From Symbiodinium natans (lineage: Eukaryota; Sar; Dinophyceae; Suessiales; Symbiodiniaceae): DNA of 20,000 nt. The position numbers and the translations under genes are program-made. The notes below the pieces were generated by a model that worked only from the letters and a program-made list of their open reading frames with translations, ran no database searches and was not told the origin of the DNA. The stretch covers positions 70,001 to 90,000 of the forward strand of contig CAJNDS010002333.1 of NCBI GenBank assembly GCA_905221605.1. The letters run 5' to 3'. Shown here in pieces: positions 1-7,803 of this stretch (the stretch's first letter is position 1; each line of letters starts with the position of its first letter).

Positions 1-86
1 TGTGAGCCCACACCCCAAACCCTAGCACACCCCCCCCGAAAAAACCCTAAACCCCCCATACCGTCTACCCCAAACCCTACCCCAAA
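1..86. other. Low-complexity CCCTAAA-like leader
   Basis: C-rich sequence with scattered CCCTA/CCCTAAA words, like the degenerate telomere-type sequence elsewhere in the window. No gene is seen. Confidence 0.4.
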
Positions 87-364
87 GAGACTCCAAAACC
101 CCTTAAGTAAGGAATACACCTTAAATCAGATTAGGGTTCCTCTTATAATTTAAGGTCTATTTCCTTAATTAAGGGGTAAGGAATTTACCTTAAATCATAC
201 TAGGAACCCGAATATGATTTAAGGTATCTTCCTTAATTAAGGAATAGACCTTAAATCATATTAGGGCTCCTCTTATAATTTAGGGTATATTCCTTAAATC
301 ATAGTAGGGCTCCTATTAGAATTTACGGTATCTTTCCTTAATGAAGGGGTTTTTGGAGTTTCTC
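87..364. mobile_element. Fold-back (MITE-like) element with inverted ends and internal palindromes
   Basis: The left end (GAGACTCCAAAACCCCTTAA, from 87) matches the reverse complement of the right end (GAGAAACTCCAAAAACCCCT, ending at 364) with a few small indels, and the match continues inward for about 45 nt. The interior holds direct and inverted copies of a motif with ACCTTAAAT / ATTTAAGGT arms around an AGGGYTCCTCTTAT-type centre. It also has two perfect 12-bp palindromes CCTTAATTAAGG (163-174, 231-242). No ORF is present and no convincing target-site duplication flanks it. It resembles a non-autonomous fold-back element; a satellite-derived hairpin array is the alternative. Confidence 0.55.
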
Positions 365-458
365 GGTAACACGCCCCCAAGACGCGAAGAGTGGAGGCAG
401 CAGGCGCTGGTCCCGCTCGCTGCGCTCGAGCGCCGATGCCGAGGCTGACGAGGTGCGG
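365..458 (+). other. Exon-like patch before a TTTAGGG tract
   Basis: A short GC-rich island, unlike its flanks, stays open in one + frame (AKSGGSRRWSRSLRSSADAE...). It ends at GACGAG followed by GTGCGG, a possible splice donor leading straight into a TTTAGGG tract. The composition is Arg/Ser-rich. No family is recognised and it could be chance. Confidence 0.18.
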
Positions 459-520
459 GTTTAGGTTTAGGGTTTAGGGTTTAGGGTTTAGGGTTTAGGG
501 TTTAGGGTTCAGGGTTTAGG
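459..520 (+). repeat. Telomere-type (TTTAGGG)n tract
   Basis: About eight consecutive TTTAGGG heptamers with minor variants on the + strand. Internal to the window, so an interstitial telomere-like repeat and not a chromosome end. Confidence 0.9.
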
Positions 521-913
521 ATTTCGGCTTTAGGGTTGTAGGCCCCCAAAGCCGCCGAAACTCCTTAAAAGGATCTACAGTGCATCTCCAGGAATGCAGG
601 CTTGTGAAGTCTGGCGTCTCCGTGTATCCCCCAGGTCCCTGTCGCCCTAGATTCCCAAAGCCTAGAGCCCGAATGGCCTCTACTCATTACATCGGAGCTC
701 CATCAGGATCGTTTCCATTTTGACAGTGAGTCTTGTTTTGCACTCGATAGAATCAATAGAACCTTTACGGCATAGGGTTCTCGGCTTCAGGATGCTCAAA
801 CAGCAGGTCGAGGCTTATAGGCGTATTTCAGGTGGGGAGCTCCCCCACGTATACCCTTTTTCCTTTGTGGAAGCCTTATTGCCCTTACGCACCCCTACGC
901 ACCCCCACACACC
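521..913. other. No gene seen
   Basis: Unique-looking sequence between a TTTAGGG tract and the TAC microsatellite. The open frame starting at 720 ends in a Leu run coded by the microsatellite and has no recognisable domain, so it is not called a gene. Confidence 0.5.
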
Positions 914-935
914 CCTGCTGCTACTACTACTACTG

Positions 936-966
<31 letters not shown>

Positions 967-1372
967 CAATAGTACTAGTACTAGTACAGTACTAGTACTA
1001 GTACTACTACTACTACTACTACTACTATTACTACTAGTACTAGTACTAGTACTAGTACTACTAGTACTACTAGTACTACTAGTACTACGAGAACTACTAG
1101 TACTACTAGTACTACTAGTACTACTAGTACTACTAGTACTACTAGTACTACTAGTACTACTAGTACTACTAGTACTAGTACTAGTACTAGTACTAGTACT
1201 AGTACTAGTACTAGTACTAGTACTAGTACTAGTACTAGTACTAGTACTACTACTACTACTAGTACTACTACTACTACTACTACTACGACTATTGCGAGGA
1301 CTACTACGACTTCTACGACGACGACGACGACTACTACTACTACTACTACTACTACTTCTTCTTCTTCTTGCA
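914..1372. repeat. Compound TAC / TAGTAC / TACTACTAG microsatellite
   Basis: CTA/TAC trinucleotides pass into TAGTAC hexamers, then a run of 9-mers TACTACTAG (about 1050-1170), then TAGTAC hexamers again (about 1170-1245), then TAC and degenerate ACG, ending in a TTC run. TAGTAC is self-complementary apart from phase, so the hexamer blocks read the same on both strands and can form hairpins. Long Ser/Thr-, Val/Leu- or Leu-rich frames across it are translation artefacts. Confidence 0.95.
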
Positions 1373-1580
1373 AATGCTACTACTGCTAGTACTTCTGGTA
1401 TCCATCCTTCTGCTTGTCGTGATATTGCTACTGCTAGAGCCGCTACTACTCCTGCAGCTTCCAGACGGCTCCTGCTCAAGATCTGCTGCCGAACTCCCAT
1501 GTCGTGGGGTCCCTTGCAGCTCCTCAATCTTAGGGGCATAGCCCTGCACACCGAGTAGAATTTACACGTGAGCTCGAAGA
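1373..1580. other. Upstream region of the ankyrin gene, no gene seen
   Basis: Mixed-complexity sequence between the microsatellite and the ankyrin gene. Frames here are short or extend from the microsatellite. It may contain promoter sequence, but no motif is recognised. Confidence 0.4.
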
Positions 1581-1608
1581 TTTGGCTAAGATTTTTTCCT
1601 CACCGAAG
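1581..1608 (+). promoter_or_regulatory. Candidate 3' splice (trans-splice) acceptor of the ankyrin gene
   Basis: A CTAAG branch-like word and the pyrimidine stretch ATTTTTTCCTCACC are followed by AG at 1607-1608, two nucleotides before the ATG at 1611. Dinoflagellate mRNAs receive a trans-spliced leader at such acceptors. The leader would be joined almost directly to the start codon, which is short; a cis-intron acceptor is the alternative. Confidence 0.4.
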
Positions 1609-1610
1609 CA

Positions 1611-3590
1611 ATGTTGTGCATCGAATTGATGACTACTGGTAGCGAGGTGGCTCGCATGGAGCTGAAGGATGTGCCGTGCTCAACTCAAACTGAGAACGCA
1701 TCCGTGTGCCACGTGCGCGATCTGAAGCTCCATCTCCACAAGTTCTGCGGACATTCGCGTTTTCGACAGAGACTCCTGCAAGAAAATGGGCAGATACTGC
1801 CTGACGAAGCCATTCTAGAAGCACCCTGCCGGTTGCAGCTGGTGTTGTTGGGCTTTGCAGAGACTTCTGCCGATCACGTAGACATGTTGCACGAAGCAGT
1901 AGGAGCCAATGACACTCGTCAAATCGAAGACATCTTGCAACATCCCCAAGACCCGGACCTCATAGGCTCGCGCGGCATCGCGGCTTTGCACGTTGCAGCC
2001 CGGACCGGCAACGAAGTTGCTGCTTTGCAGCTGCTTCAGGCCGGTGCAGACAAGGACCACCTGGGTTCGGACTTGGGTGGAACACCTCTTTTATGCGCGT
2101 CCCATCAGGGCCATTTGGAAGTGGTACGTTTGCTCCTTGAAGCTGGCGCAGGCAAGGATATTGCCCGGCAAGATGGAACAACACCTCTTTTTGTCGCATC
2201 TCGGAAAGGCCACTTGGAAATCGTACGTTTGCTCCTGGAAGCTGGCGCGGGCAAGGAAATAGCCACGACAGCTGGATCAACACCTCTTAGTGTCGCATCT
2301 GAGAAAGGCCACTTGGAAGTGGCACGTTTGCTCCTTGAAGCTGGCGCAGGCAAGGATGTAGCCAAGAGAACGGGAGCAACACCTCTTCACCTCGCATGTC
2401 AGAATGGCCACTTGGAAGTGGCACGTTTGCTGTTGGAAGCTGGCGCAGGCAAGGATATCGCCACGACAAAGGGAGCAACACCCCTTCTTGTTGCATCTCA
2501 GAATGGCCACTTGGAAGTGGCACGTTTGCTCCTTGAAGCTGGCACACGCAAAGATTTGGCCACGCAAACTGGAGCAACACCCCTTGGTGTCGCATCCGAA
2601 AATGGCCACTTGGAAGTGGCACGTTTGCTCCTTGAAGCTGGTGCGGGCAAGGATGTAGCCAAGAGAACGGGAGCAACACCTCTTCACCTCGCATGTCAGA
2701 ATGGCCACTTGGAAGTGGCACGTTTTCTCCTTGATGCTGGCGCAGGCAAGGATATGGCCATGACAGATGGAGCAACACCTTTTCACCTCGCATGTCAGAA
2801 AGGCCACTTGGAAATAGCACGTACGCTCCTCGAAGCTGGGGTAGGCAAGGATACAGCCATGACAGATGGAGCAACACCTTTTCTTGTCGCATCCGAAAAT
2901 GGCCACTTGGAAGTGGCACGTTTGCTCCTTGAAGCTGGTGCGGGCAAGGATGTAGCCAAGAGAACGGGAGCAACATCTCTTCACCTCGCATGTCAGAATG
3001 GCCACTTGGAAGTGGCACGTTTTCTCCTTGATGCTGGCGCAGGCAAGGATATGGCCATGACAGATGGAGCAACACCTCTTCACCTCGCATGTCAGAAAGG
3101 CCACTTGGAAATAGCACGTACGCTCCTCGAAGCTGGGTTAGGCAAGGATATAGCCATGACAGATGGAGCAACACCTTTTCTTGTCGCATCCGAAAATGGC
3201 CACTTGGAAGTGGCACGTTTGCTCCTTGAAGCTGGTGCGGGCAAGGATGCGGCAGACACAAATGGGATAACGCCTCTTCACGTCGCATCTGCGCAAGGCC
3301 ACTTGGAAGTGGCACGTTTGCTCCTTGAAGCTGGTGCGGACAAGGATGCAGCCGACACAGATCGAGAAACACCTGTTTTTGTCGCATGTCAGAATGGCCA
3401 CTTGGAAGTGGCACGTTTGCTGATTGAATCTGGTGCGGGCAAGGAAATAGCCACGACAGCTGGATCAACACCTCTTAGTGTCGCATCTGAGAAAGGCCAC
3501 TTGGAAGTGGCACGTTTGCTCCTTGAAGCTGGCGCGGCTCAGAATGCGGGCAACAAGCGGGCAAGGATTGAGCAGACACAGACGGAGTAA
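1611..3590 (+). CDS. Ubiquitin-like / ankyrin-repeat protein
   Basis: An uninterrupted 659-residue reading frame. Residues about 33-82 look like a ubiquitin-like fold (VRDLKLHLHKFCG, then RQRLLQENGQILPDEAIL, then RLQLVLL), a common N-terminus in dinoflagellate ankyrin proteins. An imperfect ankyrin unit (about 88-122) and a second one (123-157) lead into 15 tandem 33-residue repeats from residue 158, of consensus TPLxVASxxGHLEVARLLLEAGAGKD. Such repeats bind protein partners; no catalytic domain or membrane segment is seen, so the partner and process are unknown. Residues 323-421 and 422-520 are near-copies of a three-repeat block. The ATG at 1611 follows a pyrimidine-AG acceptor; in-frame Met at residues 7 and 16 are alternatives. 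The C-terminus (from about residue 643) is out of register with the repeat and the stop cuts into an older, longer array. Single-exon structure may reflect retroposition (inference). Confidence 0.85.
   Translation: MLCIELMTTGSEVARMELKDVPCSTQTENASVCHVRDLKLHLHKFCGHSRFRQRLLQENGQILPDEAILEAPCRLQLVLLGFAETSADHVDMLHEAVGANDTRQIEDILQHPQDPDLIGSRGIAALHVAARTGNEVAALQLLQAGADKDHLGSDLGGTPLLCASHQGHLEVVRLLLEAGAGKDIARQDGTTPLFVASRKGHLEIVRLLLEAGAGKEIATTAGSTPLSVASEKGHLEVARLLLEAGAGKDVAKRTGATPLHLACQNGHLEVARLLLEAGAGKDIATTKGATPLLVASQNGHLEVARLLLEAGTRKDLATQTGATPLGVASENGHLEVARLLLEAGAGKDVAKRTGATPLHLACQNGHLEVARFLLDAGAGKDMAMTDGATPFHLACQKGHLEIARTLLEAGVGKDTAMTDGATPFLVASENGHLEVARLLLEAGAGKDVAKRTGATSLHLACQNGHLEVARFLLDAGAGKDMAMTDGATPLHLACQKGHLEIARTLLEAGLGKDIAMTDGATPFLVASENGHLEVARLLLEAGAGKDAADTNGITPLHVASAQGHLEVARLLLEAGADKDAADTDRETPVFVACQNGHLEVARLLIESGAGKEIATTAGSTPLSVASEKGHLEVARLLLEAGAAQNAGNKRARIEQTQTE
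2577..3240 (+). repeat. 297-bp higher-order duplication within the ankyrin array
   Basis: The three-repeat block at 2577-2873 recurs at 2874-3170 with few changes, and a third partial copy starts at 3171. The order ASENG / CQNG with RFLLDAG / CQKG with RTLLEAG is conserved. This is a recent in-frame duplication of three 99-bp ankyrin modules. Confidence 0.85.
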
Positions 3591-3720
3591 CGCCTCTTCA
3601 ATATCGCATCTGCGCAAGGTCACTTGGCACTGGCACGTTTGCACCTTGAACCTGGCTGGGCAATCATGCAGCCACGGCAGATGGAGCACCGGGCAGGGGG
3701 TCACATGGAAGTGCCATAGT
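3591..3720 (+). pseudogene. Decayed ankyrin repeats downstream of the stop codon
   Basis: Just past TAA the DNA still matches the repeat module: ACGCCTCTTCA, one extra base, then TCGCATCTGCGCAAGGTCAC and so on to CCTTGAACCTGGC. Further on are GCAGCCACGGCAGATGGAGC and CACATGGAAGTGCC. Relative to the module, an in-frame TGA lies at 3569-3571 and a +1 indel near 3600. The array was longer and its 3' end was lost by frameshift and stop. Confidence 0.75.
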
Positions 3721-4337
3721 TGACACGACGCCCACTCAGAAAGGGTGCCGATTGACATAAACTAGTTACCAGCTTCAAGTGGTCCTGGGGTCATGCTATG
3801 CTAGTGACGGCGGTAATCGTGGCCGCTCGGGTAGTACACAGTACTGGGAAGTCTTTAGGGTTCAGGGTGTACAATTTCGGGTTTAAAATTGCGTTCCCAA
3901 TTCCCTGCCTTTCAAGAGGCCAAAGACTAATTTCAAAACTACACACCGAACCCCGAAACCCCAAACCTGGCAGTGTGGCTTCAAGGTTTCCGGTCCGGGT
4001 TCCAGAAACCAGAAATACACAGGCTAAGGGGAAGGGTTCAGGGGTTAAGGTTTAGGTTGCAAGGCTGGTGGTGTAAGTAGGGCAGATGTAGTAGACAACC
4101 GACTCACGCTCCCACTCTGCAACTTCACCACCTACAGCGGACTCCCCTTACGTCTCAAAACCCTAAGCCCATAAACCCGAAGCCCCAGACCCTAGACCCC
4201 AAACCCTAAGCCCATGAACCTTCCATAGTTTAAAATTGATGGCACGTCTTCGGGCTCTGCATCGGGAGGCCTAGGTAAGCTTACTGGTTCATAGTAGGGA
4301 ATGGGATTTAAGCATCCCAACGGGAATATAGAAAAAT
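3721..4337. other. Degenerate telomere-like and unique sequence, no gene seen
   Basis: Scattered CCCTAA/TTAGGG words (for example 4140-4215) in otherwise unrecognised sequence. The + frame at 3798-4055 is short and rich in low-complexity words. Confidence 0.5.
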
Positions 4338-4363
4338 GTATGTGTGTGTATATATATATATAT
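4338..4363. repeat. TG/TA dinucleotide microsatellite
   Basis: An alternating TGTGTG run passes into a TATATA run. Confidence 0.85.
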
Positions 4364-4380
4364 TAAACATGTACAAACAA

Positions 4381-4495
4381 TATAGTGCATAGTATAGTAT
4401 AGTATAGTCTAGTAGAGTCTAGTATCGTACAGACAAGCATAGTATAGGATAGTATAGGATAGTATAGTATAGTATAGTGTAGTATAGTATAGGGT
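4381..4495. repeat. AGTAT pentanucleotide microsatellite
   Basis: Repeated TATAG/AGTAT pentamers with interruptions (GTCTAG, GGATAG, ACAGACAAGC). The Tyr/Thr/Leu-rich minus-strand frame through it is an artefact. Confidence 0.9.
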
Positions 4496-5176
4496 ATGGA
4501 AGGTACCTAATTCCCTCATTCCGAAAAACAGCCGCCAAGCAACGGCAACCATGCAGAACAGAAAGCCATGAGACTTAGGGTATGTCTCAGGAGCCATCCA
4601 ATGTCGAGCTCGCTGTGGAGCTCACGCGACGGGTTCTCTATCAGGCCCGCTGCGCCCATTGAGGGTTGAGGGTGTGGAGAACCTAAACCAGGTGTTCTGG
4701 GTTTTCAGGTTCCACGTCGCCAGCGCAAACGTGGGGTAAACTTGGACTGCAAGCCCCAAACTGCTTTTAAGCTGCCTTTTAGTTGCCTGTGTAACATGCA
4801 GGGCAATAGCATATGGGAGGTTCTCTAAATCATGATTTGTTTGGAGATCCGATCATACGCCGGAGCCTTCGATTTAGGGTTGCCCACAGTGAAGCGCCAC
4901 CGCAAGCGAACTCTTTGTGCCGGCTGCACTTCGGAAGAATCTGTTCAGGGCAGGGGTGCAGTGCTTCTGCGTCGTGTCACACATCGCCGGCTTTCGGGTT
5001 TTGAAACTTGAGGGTTCTTAGGAGGGAATAAGGGAGTTCGGAACCTATGGTACCTTCGATGATTATCCGTAGTGCATCTGAATGTCGGGGCGGAAGGTTG
5101 ACGGATGACTACGCAGGCACACAAAGCACACGGTTTGGGGATTATGGTTCGGGACACCGGTCTGGCGCCAGCCTGA
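4496..5176. other. Unassigned sequence with weak exon-like patches
   Basis: No gene is recognised. A pyrimidine-AG acceptor at about 4700-4710 and another at about 4880-4890 (TTGCCCACAG) each precede short open stretches. The second encodes a Cys-rich stretch (LCRLHFGRICSGQGC), but its Cys/His spacing does not fit a CCCH finger. Confidence 0.25.
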
Positions 5177-5238
5177 GCGACCCTTGGGGAGGTGATCCTC
5201 GGCCTGTTCCTGGCCTTTTGCACCGGCGCCTTGTCAAG
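5177..5238 (+). other. Exon-like patch coding for a hydrophobic segment
   Basis: After an AG, one + frame reads ATLGEVILGLFLAFCTGALS with mostly G/C third bases and ends at TCAAG followed by GTCCGG, a possible donor. It would be a membrane or signal segment. No family is recognised. Confidence 0.2.
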
Positions 5239-5340
5239 GTCCGGGCAGCTATGCGCTGAGTTGTGACTTTCCTGGGTGAGACGAAGCAACTCTTACACGC
5301 ATGCTTGTTTCCCATTTGCTGCCAGTGGCAGTACGTCGTG

Positions 5341-6294
5341 CTATGCTGGATGTCTGAAGCTTGCGTGAAGAACTGAAGATGCCCCTACAGGTGAGTCGCA
5401 CGTCTGCAGTCCGACGACCCGTGGTCCTTGTGCCGATCTTTGCGTTGCAGCGCCTCTCCGAGTAGTCCACTTAGTGCCCATGAACAAAACATCCGGTACA
5501 TGCAGGGCTTCTGCACCGTCAAGCTCGCAGTGCCATTCTTGCAGCTGGCGTGGAGAACGGTGCTGGAACACCAGGACCCACAGCAGGCGGTCGTCCTCAG
5601 GCTTTGCAAGCTGAGAGTCGCCGCAGAAGCAGTGGAGCTTTCGGCCGGGTGTGCTTGGCCGGGGTGATGTCAAAGCTTCAGAGATCCGGGTGTGACGAAC
5701 GTGTTGTCTCAGGGTCAGAGGGCGTTGCCACAGGCACTCTGGCAGGAGCCTAGGTCCCTGGGCTTTCGCGACGCCGGTGCCAGGCGATGTGATGGACAAT
5801 GCGCACCCACAACTTGCCAAAGAGAGCTGCCGTTGTATCTCTGTGGTCGTCCAGACAAGTTGGAACAAGGCGGAAATTTGTGAAGCAAGAGGAGCGCCCT
5901 TCTCTCGCGAGCCGACAGATGAGATTCGGGCCTGCAGGGTCTGGAAGTTAGGTCGGGATGTGCTCGGGTTCTGGCATGTTCGTCGCCATGGTTCTAGTCG
6001 TTGGCCAGCTGCCATGTACAGTGCAAAAGACATGATTGCAGCACTGCAAGCAGTTGGTGAAAGTCTTTGGGCTGCTCTTGGACGTTCTGCTTTGGACGCT
6101 TGCCTGCGAGTACAAAGCTCAGGGTCTGTTGCATAAGGAGCCGAAGTTGGAAGATGCCACGTGTGAAGAACGAGTCGAAAGGAGCCTTGCTTATAACTGA
6201 TAGTGCTTCTCCACCTCCTGGGCTTTTCTTTGAGCTTGATCGACAAGGTTTGCCCATGTGCCTGGGCTCCAGCAAACATAACAGGGGGCTTCAT
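5341..6294 (-). CDS. Unverified long open frame of unknown function
   Basis: A 317-residue frame on the minus strand with no recognised domain, rich in Arg, Ser, Gln and Leu. The part near residues 215-280 (KLHCFCGDSQLAKPEDDRLL and VLFMGTKW) looks most protein-like. The opposite strand is also open over 5428-5667 with more G/C third bases (NIRYMQGFCTVKLAVPFLQL), and that strand has a CAG/GTGAGT donor near 5395 and a GCGTTGCAG acceptor near 5450. All other supportable genes lie on the + strand, so this minus frame may be a shadow of a + strand gene or non-coding. Confidence 0.18.
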   Translation of the reverse strand: MKPPVMFAGAQAHGQTLSIKLKEKPRRWRSTISYKQGSFRLVLHTWHLPTSAPYATDPELCTRRQASKAERPRAAQRLSPTACSAAIMSFALYMAAGQRLEPWRRTCQNPSTSRPNFQTLQARISSVGSREKGAPLASQISALFQLVWTTTEIQRQLSLASCGCALSITSPGTGVAKAQGPRLLPECLWQRPLTLRQHVRHTRISEALTSPRPSTPGRKLHCFCGDSQLAKPEDDRLLWVLVFQHRSPRQLQEWHCELDGAEALHVPDVLFMGTKWTTRRGAATQRSAQGPRVVGLQTCDSPVGASSVLHASFRHPA

Positions 6295-6305
6295 GAGTCA
6301 CTTTT

Positions 6306-6679
6306 GAGAGTCAGTCGTGTTCAGCACCCCCCATCCGGCAAGCGGGCCATCGCGTGATTTTCCTGGCCATGGGCTTCGACCAGATGAGGACCAAGACGAG
6401 GCGCGCGCAGTGTGACAGCGTACTCCTGCTCAAGACACTGCGGAGTCAGGGCTTTAAACCTCCTAAACCCTAAACCCTAAACCCTAAGCCCTAAAACCTA
6501 AACCCTAAACCCTAAACTCTAAGTCTAAACCCTAAACCCTAAACCCTAAACGCTGCTTGCTCACGCGGGCAGCTGCTATCTTGAGATCTTGGGGGGATGC
6601 GGCCTCGGAGGTGGCTGCCCTTTGCCGCGGCCCTTTGCCTCATTTCAAGCGTGGAGGCCTGTTTCTGGAAGAATGTTAG
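6306..6679 (+). CDS. Two candidate exons of an unknown gene flanking a CCCTAAA tract
   Basis: The first patch, ending near 6449, is open in a frame with strongly G/C third bases (IFLAMGFDQMRTKTRRAQ, then SVLLLKTLRSQ). It is followed by a CCCTAAA tract. After a GGGCAG acceptor near 6568 a second patch reads SWGDAASEVAALCRGPLP, then HFKRGGLFLEEC and a TAG stop at 6677-6679. The codon bias and the fact that each patch ends near splice-like signals suggest coding sequence with a telomere-repeat intron. The family is unknown, the phase at the junction is unresolved, and upstream exons were not found. Confidence 0.28.
6462..6551 (-). repeat. Telomere-type (CCCTAAA)n tract
   Basis: About a dozen CCCTAAA heptamers with variants (CCCTAAG, CTAAGTCTAAA), in reverse orientation relative to the first tract. 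It lies between two exon-like patches. Confidence 0.9.
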
Positions 6680-6680
6680 G

Positions 6681-6788
6681 TAGGAGAAGGGGGACCCTTC
6701 AAAGGGAACCCTTCTGAACCCTCTTCTGGCTCTCTTAAACAGGGACCTATTTTAAGAGGGTCTACATCCCCAAGGGTCCCCCTCCTAG
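6681..6788. mobile_element. Short fold-back element
   Basis: The left arm TAGGAGAAGGGGGACCCTT (6681-6699) matches the reverse complement of the right arm (AAGGGTCCCCCTCCTA, 6772-6787). A nested inverted pair, CTCTTAAA / TTTTAAGAG, sits in the middle. No ORF. It starts 2 bp after the TAG of the preceding exon-like patch. Confidence 0.5.
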
Positions 6789-7290
6789 CCCCTGGAGAAG
6801 GCGGGCCCTAAGCCCTAGGCTCAGTCTCCAGAGCACTTGCTTCTTGGTTTGTTTTTTTTTTGGTCGTGGCCTTCTGACGAGGATCCTTGGGCTGCTCGTA
6901 CCCCAACAAACTCATGGAGCCACTTTTTGTGGCAGCTCCTAAGCCGTGAAAGCCTATAGGGCCCACAAGCCTAGAAGTCACCACAAGCGAGATCCGTCCA
7001 CACGGGTCTCTGACTCCTTCGCCGCTGCAGCCGTCCTGTTTCGGGATTTTCGGATGTATGGAGCAGGGTTGAGGATTTCACGTTGTTGCTACGACGTCTC
7101 ATCCCGAGACCCCCCAAAAAAGACCTTAAAAAACACCCTAACTCCATGAAGCACCGGAGACTCTAACTCAAATACCCTAACACCCTTGAACCCCAACTCC
7201 CTGGAAACTCTCAACCCTAACTGCCTTACACCCCAAACCACCCGAAACCCTAAGCCCTTCAACCCGAAGCGCTTAGATGCTGACTTGATG
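6789..7290. other. Unassigned sequence, no gene seen
   Basis: A T-run (about 6852-6861) and increasingly CCCTAA-like words toward 7130-7260. The + frame 6946-7149 has no recognisable domain. Confidence 0.45.
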
Positions 7291-7446
7291 GGTTTGGGTT
7301 TAGGGTTTAGGGTTTAGGGTTTAGGGTTTAGGGTTTAGGGTTTAGGGTTTAGGGTTTAGGGTTTAGGGTTTTAGGGTTTTAGGGTTTTAGGGTTTAGGTT
7401 AGGGTTTAGGGTTTTGGGTTTAGAGTTTAGGGTTTGGGGTGTAGGG
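7291..7446 (+). repeat. Telomere-type (TTTAGGG)n tract with variants
   Basis: Perfect TTTAGGG heptamers followed by variants with extra T or G (TTTTAGGG, TTTGGGG). It abuts a block of the opposite orientation starting about 7455. Confidence 0.92.
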
Positions 7447-7458
7447 TCGCTCAAAACC

Positions 7459-7636
7459 CTACACCCTGAACCATAAAATTCTAAACCCTCCACCCTGAAC
7501 CCTAAAATTTTAAAACCCTACACCCTTAACCTTAAAATTCTAAACTCTCCACCCTGAACCCTAAAATTTTAAAACCCTACACCCTTCACCTTAACATTCT
7601 AAACCCTCCACCCTGAACCCTAAAATTTTAAAACCC
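7459..7636 (-). repeat. 59-bp tandem repeat, three copies, CCCTAAA-derived
   Basis: Copies begin at 7459, 7518 and 7577 with CTACACCCT. Each is a dimer of a half-unit of about 29-30 bp (CTACACCCTGAACC...AAAATTCTAAACC and CTCCACCCTGAACCCTAAAA...). It looks like telomere-type sequence that mutated and was then re-amplified as a longer unit. Confidence 0.85.
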
Positions 7637-7643
7637 AGCAGAG

Positions 7644-7662
7644 GAGGGTTTTGAAAACCCTC
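7644..7662. repeat. Perfect 9-bp hairpin
   Basis: GAGGGTTTT, a single G, then AAAACCCTC. A perfect inverted repeat with a one-base loop, just downstream of the 59-bp repeats. Confidence 0.7.
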
Positions 7663-7706
7663 TTCTAAACCCTCCACCCTGAACCCTAACATTTTTCAAA
7701 CCCAGT

Positions 7707-7778
7707 CCGAGAAGGCCGACTGTCCGGAAGACTGTCCCTCCCGCTGCCCTGCGCAGCTGGAGGTGCTTTGGGGAAGAG
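7707..7778 (+). other. Cys-rich exon-like patch
   Basis: A good acceptor (ATTTTTCAAACCCAG) precedes an open frame reading EKADCPEDCPSRCPAQLEVL, ending at GGAAGAG followed by GTGTTG, a possible donor. The codons favour G/C in third position. It could be an upstream exon of the lipocalin-like gene (secreted lipocalins carry N-terminal extensions), but the link is inference. Confidence 0.3.
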
Positions 7779-7803
7779 GTGTTGCGTCGGGAAAACGAAG
7801 ACA

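Noticed and set aside
708-730. Relict spliced leader at TTTCCATTTTGACAGTGAG
   Set aside because: Only CCATTTTG matches; too short to count.
914-1372. CRISPR-like array
   Set aside because: No spacers of regular length; it is a simple-sequence repeat in a eukaryotic context.
895-1551. Long Ser/Thr-, Val/Leu- and Leu-rich frames on both strands
   Set aside because: They are translations of the TAC/TAGTAC microsatellite, which stays open in several frames on both strands.
2277-3104. Minus-strand repeat-containing frames opposite the ankyrin gene
   Set aside because: They are antisense shadows of the 99-bp module; the + frame has the ankyrin consensus.
4880-5003. CCCH zinc finger in LCRLHFGRICSGQGCSASAS
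   Set aside because: The third Cys to His spacing does not fit C-x3-H and no flanking aromatic pattern is present.
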